Below, one piece after another: positions 1-6,364 of a stretch of DNA of 7,601 nucleotides. Location of the stretch: assembly GCA_024230695.1 (NCBI GenBank), contig JAAERC010000289.1, forward strand, positions 1 through 7,601. Direction: 5' to 3'. The DNA comes from Candidatus Zixiibacteriota bacterium (lineage in GTDB: Bacteria; Zixibacteria; MSB-5A5; GN15; PGXB01). Position numbers and translations under genes: made by a program. The first letter of the stretch is position 1, and each line of letters opens with the position of its first letter. The notes beneath the pieces were generated by a model, which ran no database searches, was not told the DNA's origin, and worked only from the letters and a program-made list of their open reading frames with translations.

Positions 1-60
1 GCTCCAGCCTTTATATTAATAGTCATATTTGGTATGATATTCTTACAAAAAAAACGAGGT

Positions 61-105
61 TTACATCTTTGGCAATGTAAACCAGCGATGAAGCAGAGCC
101 AAAAA
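61..105 (-). pseudogene. Truncated 3'-end copy of the neighbouring short-chain dehydrogenase gene
   Basis: Read on the minus strand, this segment encodes FLALLHRWFTLPKM followed by TAA. The intact dehydrogenase at 2282-2965 ends FLALLHRWFTRLKM followed by TAG. Twelve of fourteen residues agree, and 29 consecutive bases (77-105 against 2298-2326) are identical. The eight bases over the terminal K-M-stop region also match in register. Upstream in the same frame a stop codon occurs at 109-111, so nothing more of the dehydrogenase is readable and no start exists. It is a remnant, not a gene. It lies about 40 bp downstream of the sulfatase-like gene. Either a second dehydrogenase copy was deleted down to its tail, or the tail was duplicated when the intervening DNA arrived. 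Confidence 0.75.
77..105 (-). repeat. 29-bp direct repeat, distal copy
   Basis: Perfect 29-bp match to 2298-2326 in the same orientation. This copy sits in the truncated dehydrogenase tail downstream of the sulfatase-like gene. Together the two copies bracket about 2.2 kb holding one gene and a 554-bp spacer. A 29-base identity is far beyond chance in a window of this size. Confidence 0.9.
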
Positions 106-143
106 ACATTATTATCGCAAAAAAATTATAGAATTAATAAAAT

Positions 144-1727
144 CTATTTATGGAGATCAGAAAACCATTCATTATTTTTGTTAGCAATCTTTTCTTCGAT
201 CGTTCGCAGATGGTCGGTTACATCGATGTACTGATACGGTTTTGTATACTTTGTGTAATAGTTAAATTCTGGAATCAATTTCAATGTTGCTCCAAAATAA
301 TTATTAAAAATAACGCGAAAACTGTTGATTGGTGTAATTGAACGATAAATATCACGCCCGTCATAATGAGGCAAGTAATACGCATTTAATATTGAAAAAC
401 GTTCGTGCATATCAGATTTAGAGGCCGTTTCCCAGCGAAGCCCCATGCCCGGACCATGATCTCCCTGAATAATTATAATTGGCTGGTTTTCACCCGAGTT
501 TTCAAGGATTCGATCTATGGTCGTAATAACTCTTTTGGATATATATTTGGCCTGATTTCGGTAACCAATGATATATTTTGACGCTTTTCCACCCTGATTA
601 TTGAAATGATCACCATCGGCATAGCTAAACGGCCAATTTCTTTGAATATTACCACCATCTTGATCAAAAACAAATGGCGGATGAGGACTTAAAATTGGGG
701 CAAATACAATTTTAGGACCTTCTATCTGTTTGAGGTCGCCCAGCTTATCAAATATAAAATTAATTTTATCCCGGTGCAGATCAAATTGATTTTTTCTATT
801 TTTTACAAAAAACGGAATTGGCGTATAATTCAACAGGAAATTTTCAAATTCGCTTACAGTAATTCGTGGTGAGAAATAATGATCGGTCGAATCCAATTCG
901 GTAAAGGCATAACCGGTTGCAAATGCCACTGTCTTATAACCAAATTTCTTCAGAAAATTAAAAACTCGATTATTCGACACCAACGATGATAATGGTCCAG
1001 AACCAAATGTGTTATAATCAATATCGATAAGATTATGTAAATAATCAAGATTAAGCGCCGATGTTACCGAATGCGTTGTAGTGCAATAATTTGAATGGCT
1101 GCTATCGGCCACATAAAAACCGCGGCTTCGCAAATCGTGTATAAAATCAGAATTATCATATTTATATATTTCATTGAGAACATCTTGTCGACCATAACCA
1201 TCCAGAATTATATAATATATATCTGGTAAATTCGAGGGGGCAACAGAAGAGGTGGTAAGCCGCGATGTGATCTCTTCTGATTCAGGATTAAGTACTATCG
1301 CGCATCCGGCACTTAATATCTGAAATGAAACCAGCAATCCAAAAACAGTATTGAGAAAATAATTGAATTTTATAAGATTCTTTTTGGTTTTATAAGTAAA
1401 AACCAGTATCACGCCAAACAATAGAATCAAAATCGGAAAAACAAGCATATCATAGTTATCTCCTATTGAATAATCCAAATAAATGGCCAGATTCAGAAGA
1501 TGACCATAAGAGAAAAACAGAAGAATAACAACAGTTACAATTAAAGCAGTCTTTAATTTGTCTTTGATAATAAGATTTACTAAGATTAGTAGAAAAAAAG
1601 TCACTACCAGATTAATAATAATAGGAATAGCCGTTTCAGATACATTCAGCACAAGTACATTCTGGCTGAAAAGAAATAAAATCGGAAAAACAGCAATCAA
1701 AAACGGATGAATTATTTTATGATTCAT
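144..1727 (-). CDS. Membrane-anchored sulfatase/alkaline-phosphatase-superfamily enzyme
   Basis: A 527-residue polytopic membrane protein with a periplasmic catalytic domain. About five hydrophobic segments are visible (roughly 7-27, 33-55, 60-77, 94-112 and 125-147). The alkaline-phosphatase/sulfatase fold starts near 168 with the metal-binding strand DIYYIILDGYG (Asp176). The CTTTHS stretch at 215-220 is where this superfamily places its Ser/Thr/Cys nucleophile. SPHPPF (His349) and QGDHGPG (Asp423, His424) supply the other expected metal ligands. INSFRVIFNNYFG (467-479) is a C-terminal motif common in surface-polysaccharide sulfatase-like proteins. The family includes sulfatases, LTA synthase and phosphoethanolamine transferases that modify glycans or lipids outside the cytoplasm, and the substrate here cannot be told. 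The ATG at 1727 has no good Shine-Dalgarno, unlike the neighbours. The gene looks more AT-rich than the rest and lies between two copies of a 29-bp repeat, so recent arrival is possible. Confidence 0.9.
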   Translation of the reverse strand: MNHKIIHPFLIAVFPILFLFSQNVLVLNVSETAIPIIINLVVTFFLLILVNLIIKDKLKTALIVTVVILLFFSYGHLLNLAIYLDYSIGDNYDMLVFPILILLFGVILVFTYKTKKNLIKFNYFLNTVFGLLVSFQILSAGCAIVLNPESEEITSRLTTSSVAPSNLPDIYYIILDGYGRQDVLNEIYKYDNSDFIHDLRSRGFYVADSSHSNYCTTTHSVTSALNLDYLHNLIDIDYNTFGSGPLSSLVSNNRVFNFLKKFGYKTVAFATGYAFTELDSTDHYFSPRITVSEFENFLLNYTPIPFFVKNRKNQFDLHRDKINFIFDKLGDLKQIEGPKIVFAPILSPHPPFVFDQDGGNIQRNWPFSYADGDHFNNQGGKASKYIIGYRNQAKYISKRVITTIDRILENSGENQPIIIIQGDHGPGMGLRWETASKSDMHERFSILNAYYLPHYDGRDIYRSITPINSFRVIFNNYFGATLKLIPEFNYYTKYTKPYQYIDVTDHLRTIEEKIANKNNEWFSDLHK

Positions 1728-2281
1728 ATTTGGTTTTACTTATTTGACAATCTATTGGGCAGGATCTATCGACTCGTTATTATTCTTTGGACGTAAATAT
1801 TACTGCGACGGACCTGACAAACATTCCCTTAGCAAGTCTTAAATGGTTTCGGCACTTCTGTTTATCAGAGCAATGAGGTCAATCCATCTGCAGCGGCTAG
1901 TTGCCTAACCTTGGGGAGGATAAGATTGTGCTCTTTGTATTATAGACGACACAATTTTGATTAAGTTTAATTTTATTTTAAATTATTGTTAAATTCAATA
2001 TTAAATTCCTTACAACGCTATGTTATTTATTCACATACGGCAAAATAGGTTCGTTACCAGTTGATAGCTGTCCATCATTTTTGAAATTGTGCTATCAGTT
2101 TGATGTTGATTTTGAACCTCTTGCTATAGACTTTTTTGTATAACAGCGTCCGGATATATTTTGTCTCATAAAGTAATCGAGGAGTTTAAAATAACTCCAT
2201 TTTAGTGGGGAAATTGTTGAAGTATTCCCAAATTGGGGTAGTATAGGGATTATTCTGGAATTCTTCCGCCCAAAAATGAAC
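1728..2281. other. 554-bp AT-rich gene-free spacer
   Basis: No reading frame of useful length was found on either strand, and the pieces I translated resemble no protein I recognise. It holds an AT-rich stretch (about 1960-2010), a TATAAT hexamer on the minus strand (1939-1944), and a single consensus DnaA-box-like TTATTCACA (2027-2035). Two small dyads are also visible: GGAGTT/AACTCC (2181-2198) and CCCAAATTGGG just before the dehydrogenase end. The dyad at 2181-2198 lacks a T-tract and is not a convincing terminator. The spacer is unusually long for this gene-dense strand. It belongs to the segment bracketed by the 29-bp direct repeats, so it may be decayed imported DNA. Confidence 0.6.
1939..1944 (-). 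promoter_or_regulatory. Possible -10 box upstream of the sulfatase-like gene
   Basis: The minus strand reads TATAAT, a perfect sigma70 -10 hexamer. No -35 resembling TTGACA sits 16-18 bases upstream; the nearest hexamers are AAACTT/AACTTA. If used, transcription would begin near 1932 and give a leader of about 200 nt before the ATG at 1727. Such hexamers are easily found by chance in AT-rich DNA, so this is a candidate only. Confidence 0.3.
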
Positions 2282-2965
2282 CTACATCTTCAATCGAGTA
2301 AACCAGCGATGAAGCAGAGCCAAAAAGGCCATTTTTTTCGGGCGGGTGAACCGAATCGGTCGTTTCTTGATACAATGCATTATATAATCAACTGATTTCT
2401 CGACCGACATCATAAAGGGAACGTGATCACTGCCTTTGGCCATTTTGGTATCTACAAATCCAAACCGAACATTCGTGATTGCGACATTAAATGGACGAGC
2501 CGCCAGAGCCATAGACTCAACATATGATGACAACCCGGCTTTTGAGGCATGATAACTTGGTGCGCCGGGCGAGATAACTATATCTCCAATTGATGACAGC
2601 ACAATAATTTGGCCTTTTTTGCGTTTTGTCATCATTGGCAAGATACTCGCAATAGTTTTGACCGCACCATTTAGATTTACTTGAAATATTTTATCCTCCT
2701 GTTGCAGATTTTCCAGATCAAGCTCTTCGCCAATCGCGGCACAATAAACACACAGGGCGGTGTCACCCTCTATTTCAGATAACTTCTGCGGAAATTCCAT
2801 CGATGTTACATCGATAATAGTATGAATGTAATTTTCATTTTTTATCGAACTTGCGCTTCGCGAAAATCCTTGAACAATCCAACCTAATTTTAGCAATCGC
2901 TTTGTTAAACCGAATCCGATCCCATCAGAATTACCAATAATTATGGCTTTTTTATTGTTTGACAT
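2282..2965 (-). CDS. Short-chain dehydrogenase/reductase (SDR family)
   Basis: A 227-residue cytoplasmic Rossmann-fold oxidoreductase of classical SDR type, expected to use NAD(P)H. The cofactor glycine motif is GNSDGIG at 11-17 (family TGxxxGIG, with Ile10 where Thr is usual). Asp52 in IIDVT, the CAAIG segment (75-79, standing in for NNAG) and Asn97 in VNLNG follow in the right order. The catalytic triad residues Ser125 (LSSIG), Tyr138 and Lys142 (YHASK) are present with the standard spacing. The family's PG motif after the sixth strand is replaced by RFGFVDT (167-173). The C-terminus is short and basic. A GAGGG Shine-Dalgarno (2973-2977) lies 7 bases before the ATG, and a sigma70-like promoter precedes it, so it is probably a single-gene unit. 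The substrate is unknown; about 30-kDa-or-smaller SDRs of this sort act on diverse alcohols and ketones. The last ten codons are duplicated at 77-105. Confidence 0.93.
   Translation of the reverse strand: MSNNKKAIIIGNSDGIGFGLTKRLLKLGWIVQGFSRSASSIKNENYIHTIIDVTSMEFPQKLSEIEGDTALCVYCAAIGEELDLENLQQEDKIFQVNLNGAVKTIASILPMMTKRKKGQIIVLSSIGDIVISPGAPSYHASKAGLSSYVESMALAARPFNVAITNVRFGFVDTKMAKGSDHVPFMMSVEKSVDYIMHCIKKRPIRFTRPKKMAFLALLHRWFTRLKM
2298..2326 (-). repeat. 29-bp direct repeat, proximal copy inside the dehydrogenase 3' end
   Basis: Perfect copy of 77-105, same orientation, encoding residues FLALLHRWFT near the C-terminus of the dehydrogenase. The identity stops sharply on both sides, apart from an 8-base match over the terminal K-M-stop region. 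Confidence 0.9.
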
Positions 2966-3336
2966 ATTTAATCCCTCTTATTCCCTTACAATTTTACTAC
3001 AAAAATAATGTTGTCACAAACAAAAATTCAACAAAAATTCCTTATATTTCAATGTAACTATTAAGGTTATGGCAAAATGGGTTTGCTTTTCCGTTTTTTG
3101 ATTATACCAATAATTCTATGGCTATTGCTAAATATTCATAATGCCTTCTATTATTGGGAGACGAAACAGGAATAATATTGACTTGGTGGTGAATTTGTCG
3201 GCCTGGGGCAGATGTGGATTTTTTTGGCTTTCTGCCGCCCACATAAATTTGATGGTAAATTTGGAAATTCCATCGGGAATCAGTTCCTGACGACACGGGG
3301 AATATTTCCACACCCAAGTGGTGCGCCACCCTCTAG
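2966..3336. other. 371-bp gene-free stretch, possible interspersed-repeat copy or gene relic
   Basis: Contains the dehydrogenase promoter at its left end. From about 3102 to 3330 it differs in texture from the AT-rich spacers, being richer in G+C. It stays open in two overlapping minus-strand frames (75 and 61 codons) and one plus-strand frame that runs into the next gene. None of these has a plausible Shine-Dalgarno or a recognisable domain, and the product of each is a low-complexity mix such as VGGRKPKKSTSAPGRQ. I do not call a gene. Multi-frame openness in a compact patch between two genes is typical of dispersed genomic repeats, but no second copy is present in this window. Confidence 0.45.
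2991..3019 (-). promoter_or_regulatory. Sigma70-like promoter of the dehydrogenase gene
   Basis: On the minus strand TTGTGA (3014-3019) is followed after exactly 17 bases by TAAAAT (2991-2996), four and five matches to the consensus hexamers. Transcription would start near 2984, giving a leader of about 19 nt that just covers the GAGGG ribosome site. The optimal spacing and short leader make it credible. Confidence 0.5.
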
Positions 3337-4953
3337 TTATTTTAACAACAGCATTTTCTTAGTATCAGAATATTTTTCGGTGCTGATACGATATAAATAC
3401 ACCCCGGAAGCAACTTCATTACCGGATTCATCTCGGCCATTCCATATAACCGAATGTGCGCCGGCCGTAAGTATTTTATTTACTAAATTCGTCACTTTGC
3501 GTCCGGTAATATCAAAAATATTAAGAGTTACATCGCTTGAGTGAGGCAGACTAAATTTTATCTCAGTGTTCGGATTAAATGGATTCGGGACATTTTGAGA
3601 AAGGATAGGGTCATCCGGAATAATAAAAGACTCTAAATTTATTTTTTCGCCATCGTCCCCTGCAGCTGAGGCATAAATTAAGGTAGGTTTAGTACCTGAG
3701 TATTCAATATTTAATATATCTGAATCTGCCGAAGATATTGTTTCTCGATCAAAACTATAAATCAATATCTTCAAAGAGTCATCTATTTTGTCATGCTTCA
3801 TTAATAATTTATCAGCATATTGATCGCCGAGTTTTGCACTATATCCAAAACCAGGCGCATAAAAGCATAGGTGTATTGCTCCAACATCTTTATCAAATGA
3901 ACCACTTATGGAAATATTATTATTATAGTATTGAATATCTAATGTCCCCGAATTATACTCAGTCGAAGCATTTTTTGCTGGCGGCGTTATATCACCAACC
4001 GCAACACGAATTAATTGTACAAGATCTTCAATAGTTAATGGTACCCCATCAGCATTAACGTCGGTTGCAGCAGTTTGTCCATCAATATTTATTGTGAAAG
4101 CATAGAAACCATAAATAAAATAACTAGTAAAAACTAGCGCATCGGCAATTTCATACTCTTTTCCATTTAAATTTATATCACCTCTCCTATCACAGCATGT
4201 ATGGCAATGCACTGTAACTCCACCGTTATAGAAATCTATAAATCGAACCACAGGATATCGGGCCAGGGTGTCCAAACATTCATCCGGGACACCGTAAAAA
4301 GTTGGAAAACTTGTCCAGGTATCGGTAATTGCACTATAGTCAAAACCAGAATAAACATCACTTGAGCCTGCTATAAATAAATCATATATTGAGCCGCCCT
4401 GCAAAACCGCGGAAATCGAATTATCAAAGCAGTCACGCCAGAAAAAGTCAATTGGAAGAAACTGACAATCAAGAGTGTAATCATTGGAGATCATAAAATC
4501 CATTGTAAACAGAGTCGTATTATATGGCAATGTGACGTTCACCGGTTCATGGATGCCGTCATTCGTGTTGCCCATAGCTACTATTCGTAGAAGCCCCGAT
4601 GGACACTCACCGCCGCAATTATCGACAAACCGATATGTAAAATACTCCCATTCATATTCTCCGGGAATTTCAAAAATATCTGAATTTCCATACGCCCCCA
4701 TGAAAAATAAAGATGCTCTATCGTAACTTATAATGAAGTCAAAACCATGAATCTCAGCATCTCCGATAACTTTAGTAACCGGCACCAAAACATGTGTCCC
4801 CAGCATAGCATCTTCAGTTCTTCCGATTTCAATTGAGAACGGTTGATTTTCAGTTTTTTCAATTTCAAAATTGCTAAGACTTTGCTGGTCGGCATATAAC
4901 GGACTCACCACTAATAAACAAATCAACAATGAGAAAATAATTTTTGCCCGCAT
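3337..4953 (-). CDS. Secreted cohesin-like/dockerin-like protein with C-terminal sorting-type domain
   Basis: A 538-residue exported protein of unknown role. Residues 1-21 form a signal peptide (Arg-Lys start, hydrophobic core, probable cut after PLYA). Residues about 38-195 look like a cohesin-type beta-sandwich (GTHVLVPVTKVIGDAEIHGFDF then LLRIVAMGNTNDG). Residues 256-320 hold a dockerin-like pair of calcium loops: D259-I-N261-L-N263-G with a three-residue irregularity, and D298-V-N300-A-D302-G followed by LTIEDL. A second beta-rich segment spans about 330-445. The last 90 residues (NVPNPFNPNT at 454-463 to KKMLLLK) are a FlgD-Ig/type IX-secretion-like sorting domain that may anchor or export the protein. 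Seven cysteines lie between 113 and 254, including a CHTCC cluster. A strong GGGAGG (4959-4964) 5 bases before the ATG fixes the start. This architecture is typical of Zixibacteria-like bacteria, in which such proteins are numerous and uncharacterised. Confidence 0.88.
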   Translation of the reverse strand: MRAKIIFSLLICLLVVSPLYADQQSLSNFEIEKTENQPFSIEIGRTEDAMLGTHVLVPVTKVIGDAEIHGFDFIISYDRASLFFMGAYGNSDIFEIPGEYEWEYFTYRFVDNCGGECPSGLLRIVAMGNTNDGIHEPVNVTLPYNTTLFTMDFMISNDYTLDCQFLPIDFFWRDCFDNSISAVLQGGSIYDLFIAGSSDVYSGFDYSAITDTWTSFPTFYGVPDECLDTLARYPVVRFIDFYNGGVTVHCHTCCDRRGDINLNGKEYEIADALVFTSYFIYGFYAFTINIDGQTAATDVNADGVPLTIEDLVQLIRVAVGDITPPAKNASTEYNSGTLDIQYYNNNISISGSFDKDVGAIHLCFYAPGFGYSAKLGDQYADKLLMKHDKIDDSLKILIYSFDRETISSADSDILNIEYSGTKPTLIYASAAGDDGEKINLESFIIPDDPILSQNVPNPFNPNTEIKFSLPHSSDVTLNIFDITGRKVTNLVNKILTAGAHSVIWNGRDESGNEVASGVYLYRISTEKYSDTKKMLLLK

Positions 4954-5014
4954 TAATTCCTCCCGGAAAAATAACTGACATAATTAACAATAAGACAATA
5001 TGAAGTTTGTATTT

Positions 5015-5042
5015 AATATATCTATATGGATGAAATTGTCAA
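5015..5042 (-). promoter_or_regulatory. Sigma70-like promoter of the secreted-protein gene
   Basis: The minus strand carries a perfect TTGACA (5037-5042), a 16-base spacer and TATATT (5015-5020, five of six). The predicted start near 5008 gives a leader of about 55 nt ending in the GGGAGG ribosome site. It lies downstream of the terminator of the preceding gene, so the secreted protein is transcribed as its own unit. Confidence 0.6.
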
Positions 5043-5090
5043 TCGGTATTTAAGATAATTCAGGCGTTGGCAAATGCCATCATCAAGCAT

Positions 5091-5123
5091 AAAATAACCC
5101 GGTCAATCTGAAGATTTACCGGG
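5091..5123 (-). terminator. Intrinsic terminator of the MoxR-like gene
   Basis: Inverted repeat CCCGGT (5098-5103) and ACCGGG (5118-5123), extended inside by AATC/GATT after one mismatch, with a TGAA/TTCA loop. On the minus strand the hairpin is followed at once by TTATTTT (5097-5091). It sits about 40 bases past the MoxR-like stop codon, the right place and direction for a rho-independent terminator. Confidence 0.85.
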
Positions 5124-5161
5124 CACAATATTCGAGGCAATAATGCTAAATAAGATGATAG

Positions 5162-6163
5162 CTAACTCTTCGCTTTGACCGTTTCTAGCAGTTTTTCGAC
5201 TATAACTTCAGTGTCGACACCATCAGCTTCGGCATTAAACGAAGTTACAATCCGATGTCGAAGTACTGGCAATGCCGCAAATTTAACATCTTCTGGACCG
5301 GGTGTTGGACGGCCATCAAGAATCGCGCGGGTTTTTGCCGCAAGGATCATATATTGTGAGGCTCGCGGACCGGCACCCCATGAAACCCAATTTTTGATAA
5401 AATCAGGGGAATCGTCATTATTCGGACGAGTCGCACGGGCCAGATTTACTGCATAATTCACCAAAAAATCCGAAACCGGAACCCGTCGAACCAATTGCTG
5501 AAATTCAATTATCTCACTGCCGCTTAACACTTTATTGAGTTCATAATTTGGCGTGATAGTAGTCGCTTTGACAATATTTTCCTCTTCGGCCCCAGATGGA
5601 TAATCAACAAAGATATTAAACATAAACCTGTCCAACTGAGCCTCCGGAAGCGGATAAGTCCCCTCCTGCTCAATCGGGTTCTGAGTCGCCAGTACAAAAA
5701 ACGGCTCCTCAAGCTTGAATGTCTCCCCTGCGGCGGTAATCTCATGCTCCTGCATCGCCTGAAGAAGCGCTGCCTGCGTTTTTGGCGGGGTTCGGTTAAT
5801 TTCGTCTGCCAATATGGCATTCGCAAAGACAGGGCCTTTGACAAATTTGAATGAACGGCCGCCAGACGCACGATCTTCCTCGATTATCTCTGTTCCGGTG
5901 ATATCTGATGGCATCAAATCAGGGGTAAACTGAATTCGGTTGAATTTCATATCCAAAATATTGGCCAAAGTAGAGATCAATAGAGTTTTGGCTAACCCGG
6001 GAACACCAACTAAAAGACAATGCCCCGATGATAATAATACTATCAATAATTGTTCAACGACCTTATCCTGACCAATTATTACCTTACCAATTTCAGTTTT
6101 TATCCTGGCGTAGGATTCGGTAAGTCGTTCAACCGCTTGAAGATCATTGCTGTTTTCAGTCAT
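5162..6163 (-). CDS. MoxR-family AAA+ ATPase
   Basis: A 333-residue cytoplasmic AAA+ ATPase of normal MoxR length. MoxR proteins are thought to act as chaperones that assemble or activate partner complexes, often with VWA-domain proteins. Walker A is GVPGLAKT (53-60, Lys59), and Ala58 in place of Gly is common in this family. Walker B is AILADEINR (116-124, Asp120-Glu121). Sensor 1 is LATQNP (158-163). EAQLDRF (174-180) carries the arginine-finger region, and GPRAS (265-269) is the sensor 2/lid motif. AAGGGG (6173-6178) lies 9 bases before the ATG and supports this start. The usual next gene, a DUF58 protein, is missing: a terminator follows directly. The upstream spacer holds DnaA-box-like sites, which could influence its expression. 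The partner and process are unknown. Confidence 0.95.
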   Translation of the reverse strand: MTENSNDLQAVERLTESYARIKTEIGKVIIGQDKVVEQLLIVLLSSGHCLLVGVPGLAKTLLISTLANILDMKFNRIQFTPDLMPSDITGTEIIEEDRASGGRSFKFVKGPVFANAILADEINRTPPKTQAALLQAMQEHEITAAGETFKLEEPFFVLATQNPIEQEGTYPLPEAQLDRFMFNIFVDYPSGAEEENIVKATTITPNYELNKVLSGSEIIEFQQLVRRVPVSDFLVNYAVNLARATRPNNDDSPDFIKNWVSWGAGPRASQYMILAAKTRAILDGRPTPGPEDVKFAALPVLRHRIVTSFNAEADGVDTEVIVEKLLETVKAKS

Positions 6164-6214
6164 TTATCAAAACCCCTTAGAGACTCGTCATAATTAAATA
6201 GTTTAAAGGTAACT

Positions 6215-6220
6215 ATTATA
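6215..6220 (-). promoter_or_regulatory. Possible -10 box of the MoxR-like gene
   Basis: Minus strand TATAAT, perfect consensus, about 50 bases before the ATG at 6163. The hexamers 16-18 bases upstream (TGGAGT, ATGGAG, AATGGA) are poor -35 elements. It lies in the AT-rich tract that could equally be an unwinding element, so use as a promoter is uncertain. Confidence 0.35.
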
Positions 6221-6274
6221 TACCCAATAAACTACTACTCCATTATCACCACAACCCGAAATGGGAGTGTAAGT

Positions 6275-6283
6275 TGTGGACAA
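6275..6283 (-). promoter_or_regulatory. DnaA-box-like site 1 (TTGTCCACA)
   Basis: One mismatch from TTATCCACA, on the minus strand, opposite in direction to the other two boxes and facing the AT-rich tract upstream of the MoxR-like gene. Confidence 0.45.
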
Positions 6284-6344
6284 ATCAATAATTCACCGGT
6301 TTACCTTGGTCGTCTAATGTGTTGCAAGTCAGTGCATTACGAGG

Positions 6345-6353
6345 TAATCCACA
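6345..6353 (+). promoter_or_regulatory. DnaA-box-like site 2 (TAATCCACA)
   Basis: One mismatch from TTATCCACA. It overlaps a small hairpin ATTAC-GAG-GTAAT (6336-6348). It starts exactly 20 bp from site 3, about two helical turns, so both would lie on the same DNA face. Confidence 0.45.
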
Positions 6354-6364
6354 ATTAGTAAAAG

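Noticed and set aside
34..341. Two short plus-strand open frames at the left end
   Set aside because: They overlap the sulfatase-like gene's 3' end and the dehydrogenase tail in antisense, with no ribosome site or recognisable product.
2181..2198. GGAGTT/AACTCC dyad as terminator of the dehydrogenase gene
   Set aside because: The stem is only 6 bp and no T-tract follows on the minus strand.
3318..3329. GTGG-TGCG-CCAC dyad as terminator of the secreted-protein gene
   Set aside because: The stem is 4 bp with no T-tract on the minus strand, so it is too weak to call.
3212..3544. Plus-strand open frame of 110 codons across the end of the secreted-protein gene
   Set aside because: It overlaps the sorting-domain codons of the minus-strand gene in antisense, has no ribosome site and no recognisable domain.
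5524..5871. Minus-strand 115-codon frame inside the MoxR-like gene
   Set aside because: It is Arg/Leu-rich and shifted relative to the true frame, which carries intact Walker A and B motifs. It is a shadow frame.
5990..6010. Ala in place of Gly before the Walker A lysine of the MoxR-like ATPase
   Set aside because: GVPGLAKT is a common variant in MoxR proteins and does not indicate loss of function.
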